42,235 nucleotides of DNA from Microcoleus sp. LEGE 07076. GTDB lineage: Bacteria; Cyanobacteriota; Cyanobacteriia; Cyanobacteriales; Microcoleaceae. Numbering within the stretch: position 1 is the first letter of the stretch; the number at the start of each line of letters is the position of its first letter. Below the pieces are notes generated by a model, which was not told where the DNA came from, did no database searches, and saw only the letters and a program-made list of their open reading frames with translations. Below are positions 32,175-41,219 of the stretch, one piece after another. A program made the translations under genes and the position numbers. The stretch lies in NCBI RefSeq assembly GCF_015207455.1, contig NZ_JADEWV010000036.1, forward strand, positions 1-42,235, in the 5' to 3' direction.

Positions 32175-32657
32175 TTAGAACAGACCCAGCGTGAAAGATT
32201 TGTCGATCGGGAAAATAGCACCAATACCCAACCACAAAGTTACCGCAGTTCCCAATAGGAAGACTGTAGTAGCAACAGGGCGGCGGAACGGATTTTGGAA
32301 CTTGTTAACGCTCTCGATAAACGGAATCAAAATCAAGCCAATGGGAACACCGGCCATGCAAGCAATACCCAACAATTTGTTAGGCAAAACGCGCAGGAGT
32401 TGGAACACAGGCCACAAATACCATTCCGGCAGAATTTCTAGCGGAGTAGCAAAAGGATTGGCAGGTTCGCCAACCAATGCCGGGTCTAGTACGGCCAAAC
32501 CCACGCACAGAGAAATTGTTCCCATGATGACTATAGGGAAAACATAGAGCAAGTCATTGGGCCAGGCTGGTTCGCCGTAATAGTTGTGACCCATGCCCTT
32601 AGCGAGTTTAGCGCGTAGCGCTGGATCGCTCAAATCTGGTTTTTTGAGAATAGACAT
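32175..32657 (-). CDS. petD: Cytochrome b6-f complex subunit IV
   Basis: A 160-residue thylakoid membrane protein, exactly the family length. With PetB it forms the quinol-oxidising core of the cytochrome b6-f complex that links photosystems II and I. The N-terminus [41 protein letters not shown] is diagnostic. The conserved [13 protein letters not shown] (the PEWY motif of the Qo site) is at about residues 77-89, and three hydrophobic segments are visible. It is 182 bases downstream of petB on the same strand, the usual petBD order. The ATG at 32657 is preceded by AAGGAGAA, a strong ribosome site. Confidence 0.97.
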   Translation of the reverse strand: MSILKKPDLSDPALRAKLAKGMGHNYYGEPAWPNDLLYVFPIVIMGTISLCVGLAVLDPALVGEPANPFATPLEILPEWYLWPVFQLLRVLPNKLLGIACMAGVPIGLILIPFIESVNKFQNPFRRPVATTVFLLGTAVTLWLGIGAIFPIDKSFTLGLF

Positions 32658-32839
32658 AGTTAGAGTGTTCTCCTTTTAGTTTTACCCGGGCATGGCATTC
32701 CGCTGTACTCGTTTGTCTGAATCAGCGGCGCGATCGCAGGAAGTATTGCTCGTAAATAAATATCATGAGTGATGAATTCTGAAATTTCAACCCAAAATTC
32801 AGCAGAGGGGCAAAAAATGCCGCCCCCACAACTCAAAAC

Positions 32840-33508
32840 TTACAACGGGCCAGAAATGCCTTGCTTGCGAATCATCAAGAAGTGAGCCAGCATGAAGACT
32901 ACAATCAGCCAAGGCAACACAAAAGTGTGCAAGCTGTAGTAGCGAGTCAAAGTGCCTTGACCGACGCTGACACCGCCACGCAGCAGTTCAACAAGTGTAG
33001 AACCGACAAACGGGATGGCTTCGGGTACGCCGGAAACGATTTTAACTGCCCAGTAACCGATTTGATCCCAAGGCAGCGAGTAGCCGGTCACGCCGAAAGA
33101 AACAGTGATGACTGCCAAGATTACTCCTGTCACCCAGGTTAATTCGCGGGGCTTTTTGAAGCCGCCGGTCAGGTAAACCCGGAAAGTGTGCAAAATCATC
33201 ATCAGTACCATCATGCTGGCAGACCAGCGGTGGATGGAGCGGATCAGCCAGCCGAAGTTGACCTCGTTCATCAGGTATTGCACTGAAGAAAAAGCTTCTG
33301 CTACCGTGGGACGGTAATAGAAAGTCATGGCGAAGCCGGTAGCAAACTGGATCAGAAAGCAAACTAAAGTAATTCCGCCCAAGCAGTAAAAGATATTGAC
33401 GTGGGGGGGTACGTACTTGGTAGTTATGTCGTCGGCAAGCGCCTGAATTTCCAGGCGTTCCTCAAACCACTGGTAGGTTTTTGAGTCGGTGATTTGTTTA
33501 GAAAACAT
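32840..33508 (-). CDS. petB: Cytochrome b6
   Basis: A 222-residue four-helix membrane protein carrying the b-type hemes of the b6-f complex. The frame is open for 19 codons further upstream, but [20 protein letters not shown] is the canonical start, giving the family length. Heme-ligand histidines are His93 and His107 in the second helix ([11 protein letters not shown]...ILHTFRVY), with the second pair near the C-terminus ([10 protein letters not shown]...[10 protein letters not shown]). Cys42 (VNIFYCLGG) is the covalent attachment site of heme c-i in b6-f complexes. Upstream gene of petBD; divergent from ctpA across about 590 bases. Confidence 0.97.
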   Translation of the reverse strand: MFSKQITDSKTYQWFEERLEIQALADDITTKYVPPHVNIFYCLGGITLVCFLIQFATGFAMTFYYRPTVAEAFSSVQYLMNEVNFGWLIRSIHRWSASMMVLMMILHTFRVYLTGGFKKPRELTWVTGVILAVITVSFGVTGYSLPWDQIGYWAVKIVSGVPEAIPFVGSTLVELLRGGVSVGQGTLTRYYSLHTFVLPWLIVVFMLAHFLMIRKQGISGPL

Positions 33509-34101
33509 GGAGCCAGAATTCCTAAAAGAATATTGCTGTGGTTGAGGTAAGCGGGCTGCAGCCACAATGTTTTTTTGTCGCCCCGCCCCGAGCAGCTTGC
33601 TTGAACTCGCAAATGGCTGAGGCTATTTTTAAATGGGGAGCTGACGAAAGGAACTATATGCAGGCGATATTGCCCGCGAGCGATCGGAAACTGGGCTGTC
33701 GCTTGTTCCTGCTCGCTGGCATTGCCCGATCGAATTCCAGACTATGATAAAAAATGTAACATAATTGCAGTGCAATTTTCACGTGCGCGATCGCTTTTGG
33801 CTGCCTCTCAAATAGCATTTTCTGCAAGCTCAACATCCGCCCCAAGCAGGCAGACAGCCCAGAGCCGAACCCGATACCGCAGTCGGGGTCTGTCAGGGGG
33901 TTCCGGGGTGGTAAATTTTAATATTCATGATAAAACTTCACTAATTGGGCGATGTAATGTTAAGTTAAAAAAATTTTTGTTGGCGGCGGACATTTGACGA
34001 ATCCTGAATGTCTGGGCGAAAGTTGACAGCGCAAAAGCTTGAAAGCCTACAAATTAAAAATACACCTGATGCAATACTTGCGTATCTTTTACAGAAACAT
34101 C
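33509..34101. other. Divergent petB / ctpA regulatory region
   Basis: 593 bases with no supported gene. It contains AT-rich stretches around 33750-33780 (TATCAT-like box for petB on the minus strand) and 33920-33990, and a GC-rich imperfect hairpin region at about 33870-33915 (CCGATACCGCAGTCGGGG). Both promoters should lie here. Confidence 0.45.
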
Positions 34102-35352
34102 ATGCACAGACGAGTTTTCCAGATTGCTATATTACTTTTTCTCCAAGTCGCCCTAGTTCTAGGTGGGTGGGCGCAGCCGGCGGCGGCGCTAACTCCCGAA
34201 CAGCAGCTTGTGAGCGAAGCTTGGCGCATTGTCAACCGCTCTTACGTGGATGACAAATTCAACAATAAAAATTGGTGGTCGCTCCGCCAACAAGCTGTCA
34301 AGCAACCGCTCAACGACAGACAGCAGACTTACACGGCGATTCAGGGGATGCTGGCGAATCTGGACGACCCTTTCACTCGACTGCTGAAACCCGAACAGTA
34401 CCGCAGTTTGCAGGTGAATACTTCGGGAGAACTGACTGGTGTGGGGCTGCAAATTGCGATCGACTCGCAGACAAATACTCTGACAGTGGTGGCTCCTTTG
34501 GCCGATTCACCCGCAGATAGAGCCGGCATCCAACCGCTCGATCGCATCCTGAAAATTGACGGCACTCCCACCTCAGAATTGAGCCTAGACGAAGCGGCAA
34601 CTCGAATGCGCGGCCGCATCGGCACTGCTGTCACCCTCACCGTGGGGCGCGAAGGAAGAGACGCTCCTGAAGATATTGAGTTGGTGCGCGATCGCATTGA
34701 ACTCAACCCGGTTTACGCCGAATTGCAGTCGGGGCCAGACAATTTACCGCTGGGCTACATTCGCTTGAGTCAATTCAGCGCTAATGCGACTGAGGAAGTC
34801 GCCCGCGCGATCGACCGTTTGGAAAAACAAGGAGCCGCCGCCTACATTCTCGATTTGCGGAACAACCCGGGCGGACTGTTGCAAGCAGGGATTGAAATTG
34901 CCCGCCTGTGGCTCGATTCCGGGACGATCGTCTACACGGTGAACCGACAAGGCATTCTCGGCAGTTTTGAAGCCTTTGGAGGGGCTTTGACTGCCGATCC
35001 GCTAATTGTTTTGGTCAACAAGGGAACGGCCAGCGCTAGCGAAATTTTGGCTGGTGCGCTGCAAGATAACGGCAGAGCTCAATTGGTGGGACAAAAGACT
35101 TTTGGCAAAGGGCTGATTCAGTCTTTGTTTGATTTGTCTGACGGTTCCGGGTTGGCGGTGACTGTTGCTAAGTACGAGACACCGAACCACACGGATATTA
35201 ACAAATTGGGGATTTTACCCGATCGGGTAGTGCCGCTAGAACCGATTGCGCGCGATCGAATCGCTACCGAAGCCGACTTGCAATATCAAGCTGCACTCCA
35301 ACTGCTGAAGGAAAAAACCGTGATGGCCAAGTCAGTAGTCAGTAGTCAGTAG
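34102..35352 (+). CDS. ctpA: Carboxyl-terminal processing protease (D1 processing)
   Basis: An S41-family serine protease that removes the C-terminal extension of precursor D1 in the thylakoid lumen, allowing manganese cluster assembly. A signal peptide (HRRVFQIAILLFLQVALVLGGWAQPAAA) is followed by an N-terminal helical domain, a PDZ domain (about 110-185: GVGLQIAIDSQTNTLTVVAPLADSPADRAGIQPLDRILKIDG) and the protease domain. In numbering from this start, catalytic Ser311 is in KGTASASEI and Lys336 in GQKTFGKG, 25 residues apart as in the family. Other in-frame starts at 34069 (ATG) and 34039 (TTG) would lengthen the n-region. The last six residues (SVVSSQ) and stop are encoded by heptamer repeat sequence. 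Divergent from petBD. Confidence 0.93.
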   Translation: MHRRVFQIAILLFLQVALVLGGWAQPAAALTPEQQLVSEAWRIVNRSYVDDKFNNKNWWSLRQQAVKQPLNDRQQTYTAIQGMLANLDDPFTRLLKPEQYRSLQVNTSGELTGVGLQIAIDSQTNTLTVVAPLADSPADRAGIQPLDRILKIDGTPTSELSLDEAATRMRGRIGTAVTLTVGREGRDAPEDIELVRDRIELNPVYAELQSGPDNLPLGYIRLSQFSANATEEVARAIDRLEKQGAAAYILDLRNNPGGLLQAGIEIARLWLDSGTIVYTVNRQGILGSFEAFGGALTADPLIVLVNKGTASASEILAGALQDNGRAQLVGQKTFGKGLIQSLFDLSDGSGLAVTVAKYETPNHTDINKLGILPDRVVPLEPIARDRIATEADLQYQAALQLLKEKTVMAKSVVSSQ

Positions 35353-35395
35353 TCAGCAGTCAGTAGTCATTAGTCATTAGTCATTAGTCATTAGC
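35333..35395. repeat. Heptamer array at the ctpA 3' end (CAGTAGT/CATTAGT)
   Basis: GTAGTCA-type heptamers begin inside the ctpA coding sequence, provide its stop, and continue as GTCATTA units to about 35395. Confidence 0.92.
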
Positions 35396-35499
35396 TATGA
35401 CTTTTCACTTGTTGGTCACTAGAAGCAAAATTACAGATTGAGCGATCGATACACTTCGTATCAAAATTAACCAGACTGTCACTAAAAAGTGCCGGGATA

Positions 35500-35594
35500 C
35501 AAGCAACTAATGACTGCGGACTGCTGATTGAGAGGGCGGGCACTCACAGGCACCGCCCCTACTGACTGATGACTGCGGACTAATGACTGATGAC
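35500..35594. repeat. Second array with embedded GGGCGGG/CCGCCCC hairpin
   Basis: ACTAATG/ACTGCGG/ACTGATG-type heptamers flank the hairpin GAGGGCGGG...CCGCCCCTAC (35531-35562). It is close in sequence to 17797-17826. No gene in 35396-35604. Confidence 0.88.
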
Positions 35595-35604
35595 TCCCTT
35601 AAGG

Positions 35605-36024
35605 TTAAGGTTGCGGGGTAGATTCCTCGACCTCTGGTGTCTCTGATTCCTGCAAAATCACCGGACGCTGCTGGGGGTCAACTCGATTGCTTTGCTCTTG
35701 CATCACAGTTTTAGCAAGACTTGGGTCAAAGTAGCGGTTAAAGTCCGATCGCGACTTATCTACTCTTTCTTGGGTAAGATTGACTTCCGCTTGAATTTCC
35801 TGCAACTTTTCTTGCACGGCCTGGTAGTGAGGCCAAAGCTGAATCACAGCAGAAATTGCACAGACTGAAAGTACAATGTTGACTGCTAGCTTAACTCCTG
35901 TTTCGGCGGCGAGCGTTTGGTGAGGGTAGGAACGCTGGCGGCGGTTGCTGCTGCGACCAGAAGTAACCCGAGGGGGAGTTTTTACAGGACGCAGTGGGGT
36001 AACGGTGGGTTGAATCGCTTGCAT
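35605..36024 (-). CDS. Single-pass membrane coiled-coil protein, unknown function
   Basis: A 139-residue protein. A basic, Pro/Arg/Ser-rich cytoplasmic N-terminus (residues 1-42, RSSNRRQRSYPHQ) is followed by one membrane helix (about 43-65, GVKLAVNIVLSVCAISAVIQLW). A short coiled coil (about 70-97, QEKLQEIQAEVNLTQERVDKS) and a disordered acidic tail (about 110-139) come next. The TM-plus-coiled-coil layout resembles FtsL/DivIC-type division proteins, but sequence support for that is absent. I recall similar proteins as conserved hypothetical in cyanobacteria. It lies downstream of psaM on the same strand, 276 bases away and separated by a large hairpin, so probably an independent unit. Confidence 0.75.
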   Translation of the reverse strand: MQAIQPTVTPLRPVKTPPRVTSGRSSNRRQRSYPHQTLAAETGVKLAVNIVLSVCAISAVIQLWPHYQAVQEKLQEIQAEVNLTQERVDKSRSDFNRYFDPSLAKTVMQEQSNRVDPQQRPVILQESETPEVEESTPQP

Positions 36025-36169
36025 AATTTTTTTTCAAATACGTGAGACTGACGTTTTAGAGTACAAAGAGCAAATTCGGAGCTTAACGCACACCCGACTC
36101 GGTTCGTGACGGTGCCTTTCACCAAAATTTTTGAGACTGGGTGACGGCTGATGACGCAATTTCCCAATA

Positions 36170-36275
36170 AAAATGCCTGCCCTTGCAGTTTCCTCTTGCT
36201 GACCACAAACAATCTACCCCACTGCTGCTGCAATTGTCTGTAATTTCGAGATTTAACTGTAAAGGCAGGCATTTT
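36170..36275 (-). terminator. Long inverted repeat downstream of psaM
   Basis: Arms at 36170-36190 and 36255-36275 (AAAATGCCTGCCCTTGCAGT...) pair with two mismatches over 21 bases around a 64-base loop, starting 26 bases past the psaM stop. It probably ends the psaM transcript. The 276-base gap holds nothing else that I can support. Confidence 0.6.
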
Positions 36276-36300
36276 GCGGTTCGCGACTGGTGTCTCGAAA

Positions 36301-36396
36301 CTACTTGTACAGTTCGGTAGAAAGCCGGAAAGCCAAGATTCCAGGAATCAAAGCAATTACGAGCGCTACGTAGACTTGGGTATCTGTTAAAGACAT
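36301..36396 (-). CDS. psaM: Photosystem I reaction centre subunit XII
   Basis: A 31-residue membrane peptide, [20 protein letters not shown] followed by [11 protein letters not shown]. It has one transmembrane helix and the conserved C-terminal [10 protein letters not shown] that I recognise as PsaM, a small photosystem I subunit at the monomer interface in cyanobacterial trimers. ATG at 36396 is preceded by AAGGAG 10 bases upstream. It is too short for standard ORF cutoffs and easily missed. Minus strand, standing alone between the coiled-coil membrane protein and the divergent [2Fe-2S] protein. Confidence 0.95.
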   Translation of the reverse strand: MSLTDTQVYVALVIALIPGILAFRLSTELYK

Positions 36397-36647
36397 AATT
36401 CGGAAAACTCCTTTTCGCGGGCACGAGCTTTCACTAATTTGAGACAAATTGGCGCTTTTGGGAATCATTTGTTACAACTTGAAATATATTTGGCGCGTTT
36501 GGGGAGATGGGGAGAGTGGGAGAAGATTTTTGATCGATCGTCGAAATATACAATTTAAATGCAGTACGGCTTATGGGAGATTTGGTGATGGGATGATGAG
36601 GTGATGGCTTTCGATCGCCCAAAAATTACTGTTGACGAGTGAATATA

Positions 36648-37073
36648 ATGACAGAAAATCAGGATGAATCTTGCAGCCAAGGCTTGAGCGCTTGTGTCAA
36701 AAGCCTGGGAATCGATCGAATGGAGCGACATATTTTTATCTGTGCCGACCAAACATTGCCCAAGTGCTGCGATCGAGAAACCAGTCTGGTAGCGTGGAAT
36801 TACTTAAAAAAACGCTTGCAAGAATTGGGGTTGGACAAGCCAAGTGCCGATCGGCCCACTTGCATTTTTCGGACTAAAGCCAATTGCCTGCGAGTGTGCG
36901 CGTCAGGCCCGATTATGGTAGTGTATCCAGACGGAGTGTGGTATCGCGATGTCACGCCCCCCGTCATTGAGAGAATTATTCAGGAACATCTGATCGGACA
37001 GCAGGTCGTTGAAGAATACGCTTTTTTAACTCATGCTTTGTCGCAGCCCGATCGGGGCAAACCAGGCATTTAA
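36648..37073 (+). CDS. Thioredoxin-like [2Fe-2S] ferredoxin domain protein
   Basis: A 141-residue protein whose second half matches the thioredoxin-like [2Fe-2S] ferredoxin fold. Cluster cysteines are Cys32 in [14 protein letters not shown] with Cys40/41, and the pair Cys80-x3-Cys84 in [15 protein letters not shown], followed by [13 protein letters not shown]. The fold matches the small subunit type of NADH dehydrogenases/hydrogenases, but this protein stands alone. An electron-transfer role is likely; the partner is unknown. ATG at 36648 is preferred over GTG at 36639. Two further cysteines near the N-terminus (9 and 16) are unexplained. Divergent from psaM. Confidence 0.85.
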   Translation: MTENQDESCSQGLSACVKSLGIDRMERHIFICADQTLPKCCDRETSLVAWNYLKKRLQELGLDKPSADRPTCIFRTKANCLRVCASGPIMVVYPDGVWYRDVTPPVIERIIQEHLIGQQVVEEYAFLTHALSQPDRGKPGI

Positions 37074-37727
37074 ATGTATTTAGCACGGCGTTACAAGCAC
37101 GGCGTTACAAGCAAGGTGCTAAGTTTAAGGCTGTGAAGCTCAGAGCATTGGGGGCTAATGAGCGATCGCGAGCAAACAACTGTACTTTCTTTTCCAGTCT
37201 CAGGTAGTGTGGCCGGTCGCTTGAGTTTTTTCAGGAGGTTGCTACTGAAAAAGTTCGATCGGGGGACATTTTGCCCAAAAGTTTTTCAGTAGCAGACATC
37301 AGGCAGTTTGCCAAACTACACTATAAATAGTTAAATACGTAAGTAAGGAGTTTTGAGATTTTTCTAAATTTATAAAGTAACAATTAAAATCGGGGCATCA
37401 ACTTGCAATTGAACATCTCCAGATTAAATATCTCACACTAGGCTCTGCGAGCGGGTTTATCCCATAAATCAAAGTCCGACAACTTAATCGATGACAGTTA
37501 GCTTCTTGGAAGATAATTTTTGTTAACTTCAGCCGGATCGTCATGATTAAGGGAGCGATCGTCCGTCATAGGTTTTGGCTTTGTTCCTAGCGGTAAGGCA
37601 TTTACAAACAAAGTCCGATCGCTGGGAAAGGGAAGCGGTAACACCCGCCCCGCTTTCCCCTTAGCGCAACAGCATCACTCGCTTTCGCCCTCCGCCGCCG
37701 TCAAGCGGGGGTAGGTGTCAGCGGCGG
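37074..37727. other. 654-base intergenic region upstream of the response regulator
   Basis: No gene seen. It contains a direct repeat of 14 bases (GCACGGCGTTACAA twice, 37083-37110) within a TTAGCAC/GTGCTAA stem that may terminate the ferredoxin gene. A strong hairpin GCTACTGAAAAA/TTTTTCAGTAGC follows (37241-37293). The last 100 bases are GC-rich with GGGAAAG...CTTTCCC and CCGCCG...CGGCGG pairings, suggesting a structured leader for the regulator. A small RNA is possible. Confidence 0.5.
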
Positions 37728-38432
37728 ATGGCGAACAAACAAGAGTCAAAACAAGAAATTGTGCGGGGTACTGTAGCGGGAACAAACATGAAGGACAATT
37801 CAGGAGACCAAAAACGGCTGATGCTGGTTGACGACGACCCAAACTTGATCTTGCTAGTCAAGGATTACTTAGAGTTTCGGGGCTATAACGTCATCACAGC
37901 AGAAAACGGCAGACACGCCCTAGAAAAACTCGAAGAAGAAGTCCCCGATTTGATCATCTGCGATGTGATGATGCCGGAAATGGACGGGTACACTTTAGTC
38001 AAACACATCAGAGAAGACCCGCGCACGAACTGGATTCCAGTTCTTTTCTTGTCCGCAAAAGGTCAAAGTTCTGATCGAGTAAAAGGCTTGAGCACAGGGG
38101 CTGACGTTTATATAGTCAAGCCTTTTGAACCAGAAGAACTGGTAGCTCAAGTAGAATCTTCTCTGAAAGCAGCATCCCGTTTAATTCGCCACTCAACTCC
38201 CGGTATTGAGAGCGGCCCAAGAATTAAGGCGCGCCGCAATGTCGAATTGACTCCAACTGAATTAAAGGTGGTACAGTTGCTAGCGCAGGGTATGGCAAAC
38301 CGTCAAATTGCAGACGTGATGAATGTTAGCCAGCGGACTATAGAGAGCCACGTCAGCAATATGCTGGGCAAAACAGGTCTGCACAACCGAACAGAATTAG
38401 CTCGCTGGGCCCTTGAAAGCAAAAAGGCTTGA
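37728..38432 (+). CDS. NarL/LuxR-type response regulator (Ycf29/Rre1-like)
   Basis: A 234-residue two-component regulator. The receiver domain (about 30-150) has an acid pocket (VDDDP), phospho-acceptor Asp79 in LIICDVMMPEMDG and Lys131 in YIVKPFEPEEL. The C-terminal LuxR HTH (about 170-234) reads LTPTELKVVQLLAQGMANRQIADVMNVSQRTIESHVSNMLGKTG. In cyanobacteria this layout fits the Ycf29/Rre1 group, which responds to stress via several histidine kinases; the assignment is tentative. No kinase is adjacent. ATG at 37728 gives a 28-residue extension; an internal ATG at 37788 would remove 20 residues, and which is used is unclear. A long GC-rich leader lies upstream. Confidence 0.88.
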   Translation: MANKQESKQEIVRGTVAGTNMKDNSGDQKRLMLVDDDPNLILLVKDYLEFRGYNVITAENGRHALEKLEEEVPDLIICDVMMPEMDGYTLVKHIREDPRTNWIPVLFLSAKGQSSDRVKGLSTGADVYIVKPFEPEELVAQVESSLKAASRLIRHSTPGIESGPRIKARRNVELTPTELKVVQLLAQGMANRQIADVMNVSQRTIESHVSNMLGKTGLHNRTELARWALESKKA

Positions 38433-38764
38433 GCACTTCTACCCTCAGCTATGAAATTAGGGGAGTAAAAGGTACTGTAATGGCGTGGGCCTATGCCTGC
38501 TTGGCAGTAGTTTTAACCCCTATTAAGCTGACGCCGCAGCCGACGACTACTAACCATTGAGTTATGCGGCGTCAGGTTCGATCGCAGGTTTGGTCGATCG
38601 AAGGCAAGCAGGGTTAATATAACCCTCTGGCGGTAGAGCCGAAAATATGAAATACTGGGGGGATGGAGTTTTCTGAAGTTTAATCTATTGCCTCAGTTAG
38701 CTCCATATTGCTAAAATGTGATATTTAGATTAACTTCTTTCTACAATTATTAGGTCTAAGTTCT
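38433..38764. ncRNA. Structured intergenic RNA candidate
   Basis: Three stem-loops follow in a row: CTGACGCCGCA/TGCGGCGTCAG (38528-38585, perfect 11 bp), TTCGATCG/CGATCGAA (about 38577-38602), and AGGGTT/AACCCT (about 38608-38626). The first two overlap slightly and would be alternatives. No ORF is supported. They may be a terminator cluster of the response regulator or a small RNA; no known RNA family is recognised. Confidence 0.3.
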
Positions 38765-39286
38765 ATGACAAACTTAATGAACCGCCTTTCTATTTTTGTG
38801 GACGGGAACAATATGTTCTACGCTCAACAAAAGAACGGTTGGTTTTTTGATCCTCGCAGGGTGCTCGAATATTTCAAAACTTCGCAGCCAAATGTCATCT
38901 TGATCAATGCTTTCTGGTATACGGGTTTGAAAGACCCGCAAGATCAAAGGGGGTTTCGAGATGCTTTGATCAGTCTCGGTTACACGGTTCGCACTAAGAT
39001 TCTTAAGGAATATTATGATGATGCTTCGGGCAGATATTCTCAAAAAGCTAATTTAGACATAGAAATTGTGGTTGATATGTTTAATACGGTAGATCAATAC
39101 GACCAAGTTGTGCTGTTTAGCGGGGATGGGGATTTTGAGCGGGCGATCGAGCTACTACGATCTAAAAATACTCATATTACTGTGGTATCCACCGAAGGAA
39201 TGATTGCTAGAGAGTTACGAAATGCTACAGATAGGTATATAGACCTAAATGAAATTAGGGAACATATCGAAAAAATGGATTATTAG
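38765..39286 (+). CDS. LabA/NYN-domain putative nuclease-like protein
   Basis: A 173-residue PIN-like NYN-domain protein (LabA/DUF88 group). The acidic residues expected at the metal site are Asp13 in FVDGNNMFYA, Asp98 and Asp104 in NLDIEIVVDM, and Asp121 and Asp123 in LFSGDGDFERAIELL. LabA acts in negative feedback on circadian KaiC-dependent expression in Synechococcus, and NYN proteins in general are RNases or have lost activity. Whether this copy is LabA itself cannot be told; no kai genes are present. ATG at 38765. The stop TAG is the first of a run of TAG-containing heptamers. Confidence 0.88.
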   Translation: MTNLMNRLSIFVDGNNMFYAQQKNGWFFDPRRVLEYFKTSQPNVILINAFWYTGLKDPQDQRGFRDALISLGYTVRTKILKEYYDDASGRYSQKANLDIEIVVDMFNTVDQYDQVVLFSGDGDFERAIELLRSKNTHITVVSTEGMIARELRNATDRYIDLNEIREHIEKMDY

Positions 39287-39345
39287 TCAGTAGTTAGTAG
39301 TTAGTAGTTATTAGTTATTAGTTAGTAGTTATTAGTTATTAATTA
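39284..39345. repeat. Heptamer array (TAGTTAG/TAGTTAT) after the NYN gene
   Basis: AGTAGTT- and TTAGTTA-type heptamers start at the NYN stop codon and continue to about 39345. Confidence 0.9.
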
Positions 39346-39399
39346 TTGACATAATGCGTAATATCGTTTCCGGTTGGATCGGTATTGTTCAAAGAGTCA

Positions 39400-39430
39400 A
39401 CACTTAACAGTCAACAGTCAACAGTCAACT
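39400..39430. repeat. Short CAACAGT array before leuA
   Basis: Three or four CAACAGT units (39400-39429) end 11 bases before the leuA ATG. The same unit occurs at 21957-22030. A TATCGTTTCCGGTTG sequence 40 bases upstream is also found at 8488-8502. Confidence 0.85.
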
Positions 39431-39440
39431 TTTGAGACCT

Positions 39441-41075
39441 ATGAAAACTCAACCAAGTCAAGACCGAGTGATTATTTTCGACACGACTTTGCGGGACGGA
39501 GAACAATCTCCGGGTGCATCTCTGAATGTGGATGAAAAGCTAACTATTGCCCGCCAGTTAGCGAGATTGGGCGTGGATGTGATTGAAGCGGGTTTCCCTT
39601 TCACCAGCACGGGAGATTTTGAGGCAGTTCAAAAAATAGCCCGATCGGTTGGCACGGAAAATGGGCCGACAATTTGCGGTTTGGCAAGGGCGAGAAAGCC
39701 GGATATTAAAACAGCAGCAGAAGCTCTGAAACCGGCGGTAAATTCGCGAATTCATACGTTTCTGGCTACGTCTGATATTCACTTGGAGTATAAGCTGAAA
39801 AAGACGCGGGCAGAAATTCTGGAAATAGTGCCGGAAATGGTGGCCTACGCAAAATCTTTTGTGGATGATGTGGAGTTTTCGCCGGAAGATGCTTGTCGTT
39901 CGGAACCGGAGTTTTTGTATCGGGTTCTGGAACGGGCGATCGCAGCGGGGGCGACAACTGTAAATATTCCCGATACTGTAGGCTACACGACTCCGAGCGA
40001 GTTTGGGGCTTTGATTCGGGGAATTAAAGAAAATGTGCCGAATATCGATCGGGCAATTATTTCGGTTCACGGTCACAATGATTTAGGATTGGCTGTGGCT
40101 AACTTTTTGGAAGCGGTAAAAAATGGCGCCAGACAGTTAGAATGCACGATTAACGGGATTGGCGAACGCGCGGGAAATGCAGCTTTGGAAGAGTTGGTAA
40201 TGGCGCTTTACGTGCGACGGCAATATTTCAATCCTTTCTTGGGCAGACCTGCAGATTCCGAGGAACCGCTGACGAATATTGACTCGCGCCAAATTTACAA
40301 AACATCGCGCTTGGTATCGAATTTAACGGGGATGTTGGTGCAGCCAAACAAGGCGATTGTGGGAGCAAATGCTTTCGCCCACGAGTCGGGTATTCACCAA
40401 GACGGAGTGCTGAAAAATAAGCTGACATACGAGATTATGGACGCTGAGTCGATCGGCTTAACCGAAAATCAAATCGTACTCGGCAAATTATCCGGCCGCC
40501 ACGCTTTTCACACTCGCTTAAAAGAGTTGGGTTTTGAAATGGCAGACGATGAACTAAATAAGGCTTTTGTCAAGTTTAAGGATTTAGCCGACAAGAAAAA
40601 AGAGATTACCGATTGGGATTTGGAGGCGATCGCCAATAATGAAGCCCACCAAGCACCGGAACTTTTTCGCTTAGAATTGGTGCAGGTTTCCTGCGGCGAC
40701 AAATCTCGCCCGACAGCAACCGTCACTGTGCGGAATCCATCGGGCGAAGAATTGACCGATGCGGCGATCGGGACGGGGCCCGTAGATGCAATTTACAGGG
40801 CAATTAACCGCGTGGTAAATGTACCCAACGAGTTGATCGAATTTTCAGTACAGTCGGTGACATCGGGCATAGATGCGATCGGCGAAGTAACAATTCGCCT
40901 GCGCCACGAAGGCAAAGTATTTTCCGGTCACTCGGCAAATACCGACATCATAGTCGCCTCCGCAGAAGCATACATCAGCGCCTTAAATCGACTGTACGTG
41001 TCATTGCAGCCTGAAAAATCCTCCGAACAGCCAACTGCGATCGCAAATCAAGTTGTTGCACAAGCACAGCGCTGA
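39441..41075 (+). CDS. leuA: 2-isopropylmalate synthase
   Basis: A 544-residue cytoplasmic enzyme condensing acetyl-CoA with 2-oxoisovalerate in the first step of leucine synthesis. The HMGL-like TIM-barrel start [18 protein letters not shown] gives the catalytic Arg and metal-binding Asp. Other marks are [32 protein letters not shown] (metal-binding His) and [18 protein letters not shown]. The C-terminal part (about 410-520) is a LeuA allosteric domain ([22 protein letters not shown]). Its length matches the long LeuA form. The ATG at 39441 is preferred over the TTG at 39432. Heptamer repeats lie just before it; no attenuation leader peptide is seen. Confidence 0.95.
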   Translation: MKTQPSQDRVIIFDTTLRDGEQSPGASLNVDEKLTIARQLARLGVDVIEAGFPFTSTGDFEAVQKIARSVGTENGPTICGLARARKPDIKTAAEALKPAVNSRIHTFLATSDIHLEYKLKKTRAEILEIVPEMVAYAKSFVDDVEFSPEDACRSEPEFLYRVLERAIAAGATTVNIPDTVGYTTPSEFGALIRGIKENVPNIDRAIISVHGHNDLGLAVANFLEAVKNGARQLECTINGIGERAGNAALEELVMALYVRRQYFNPFLGRPADSEEPLTNIDSRQIYKTSRLVSNLTGMLVQPNKAIVGANAFAHESGIHQDGVLKNKLTYEIMDAESIGLTENQIVLGKLSGRHAFHTRLKELGFEMADDELNKAFVKFKDLADKKKEITDWDLEAIANNEAHQAPELFRLELVQVSCGDKSRPTATVTVRNPSGEELTDAAIGTGPVDAIYRAINRVVNVPNELIEFSVQSVTSGIDAIGEVTIRLRHEGKVFSGHSANTDIIVASAEAYISALNRLYVSLQPEKSSEQPTAIANQVVAQAQR

Positions 41076-41219
41076 TCAATTTGCAGTCAGCCATCTTGCT
41101 TAAACCAAACCGCAGGCGAACCCAGCTCGAAGCAGATCAAACTCAATTAATCTGCCTTAATCCGCGTTCATCTGCGGTTAACAAATTAACTTAATTACCT
41201 AAAAATAATCATGTAAAAA

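Noticed and set aside
32093-32194. 33-codon plus-strand ORF overlapping petD 3' end
   Set aside because: It lies across the predicted petD terminator hairpin and runs antisense into petD.
41076-41219. Leucine-rich leader peptide/attenuator around leuA
   Set aside because: No short Leu-codon run or terminator pair is seen either upstream or downstream.
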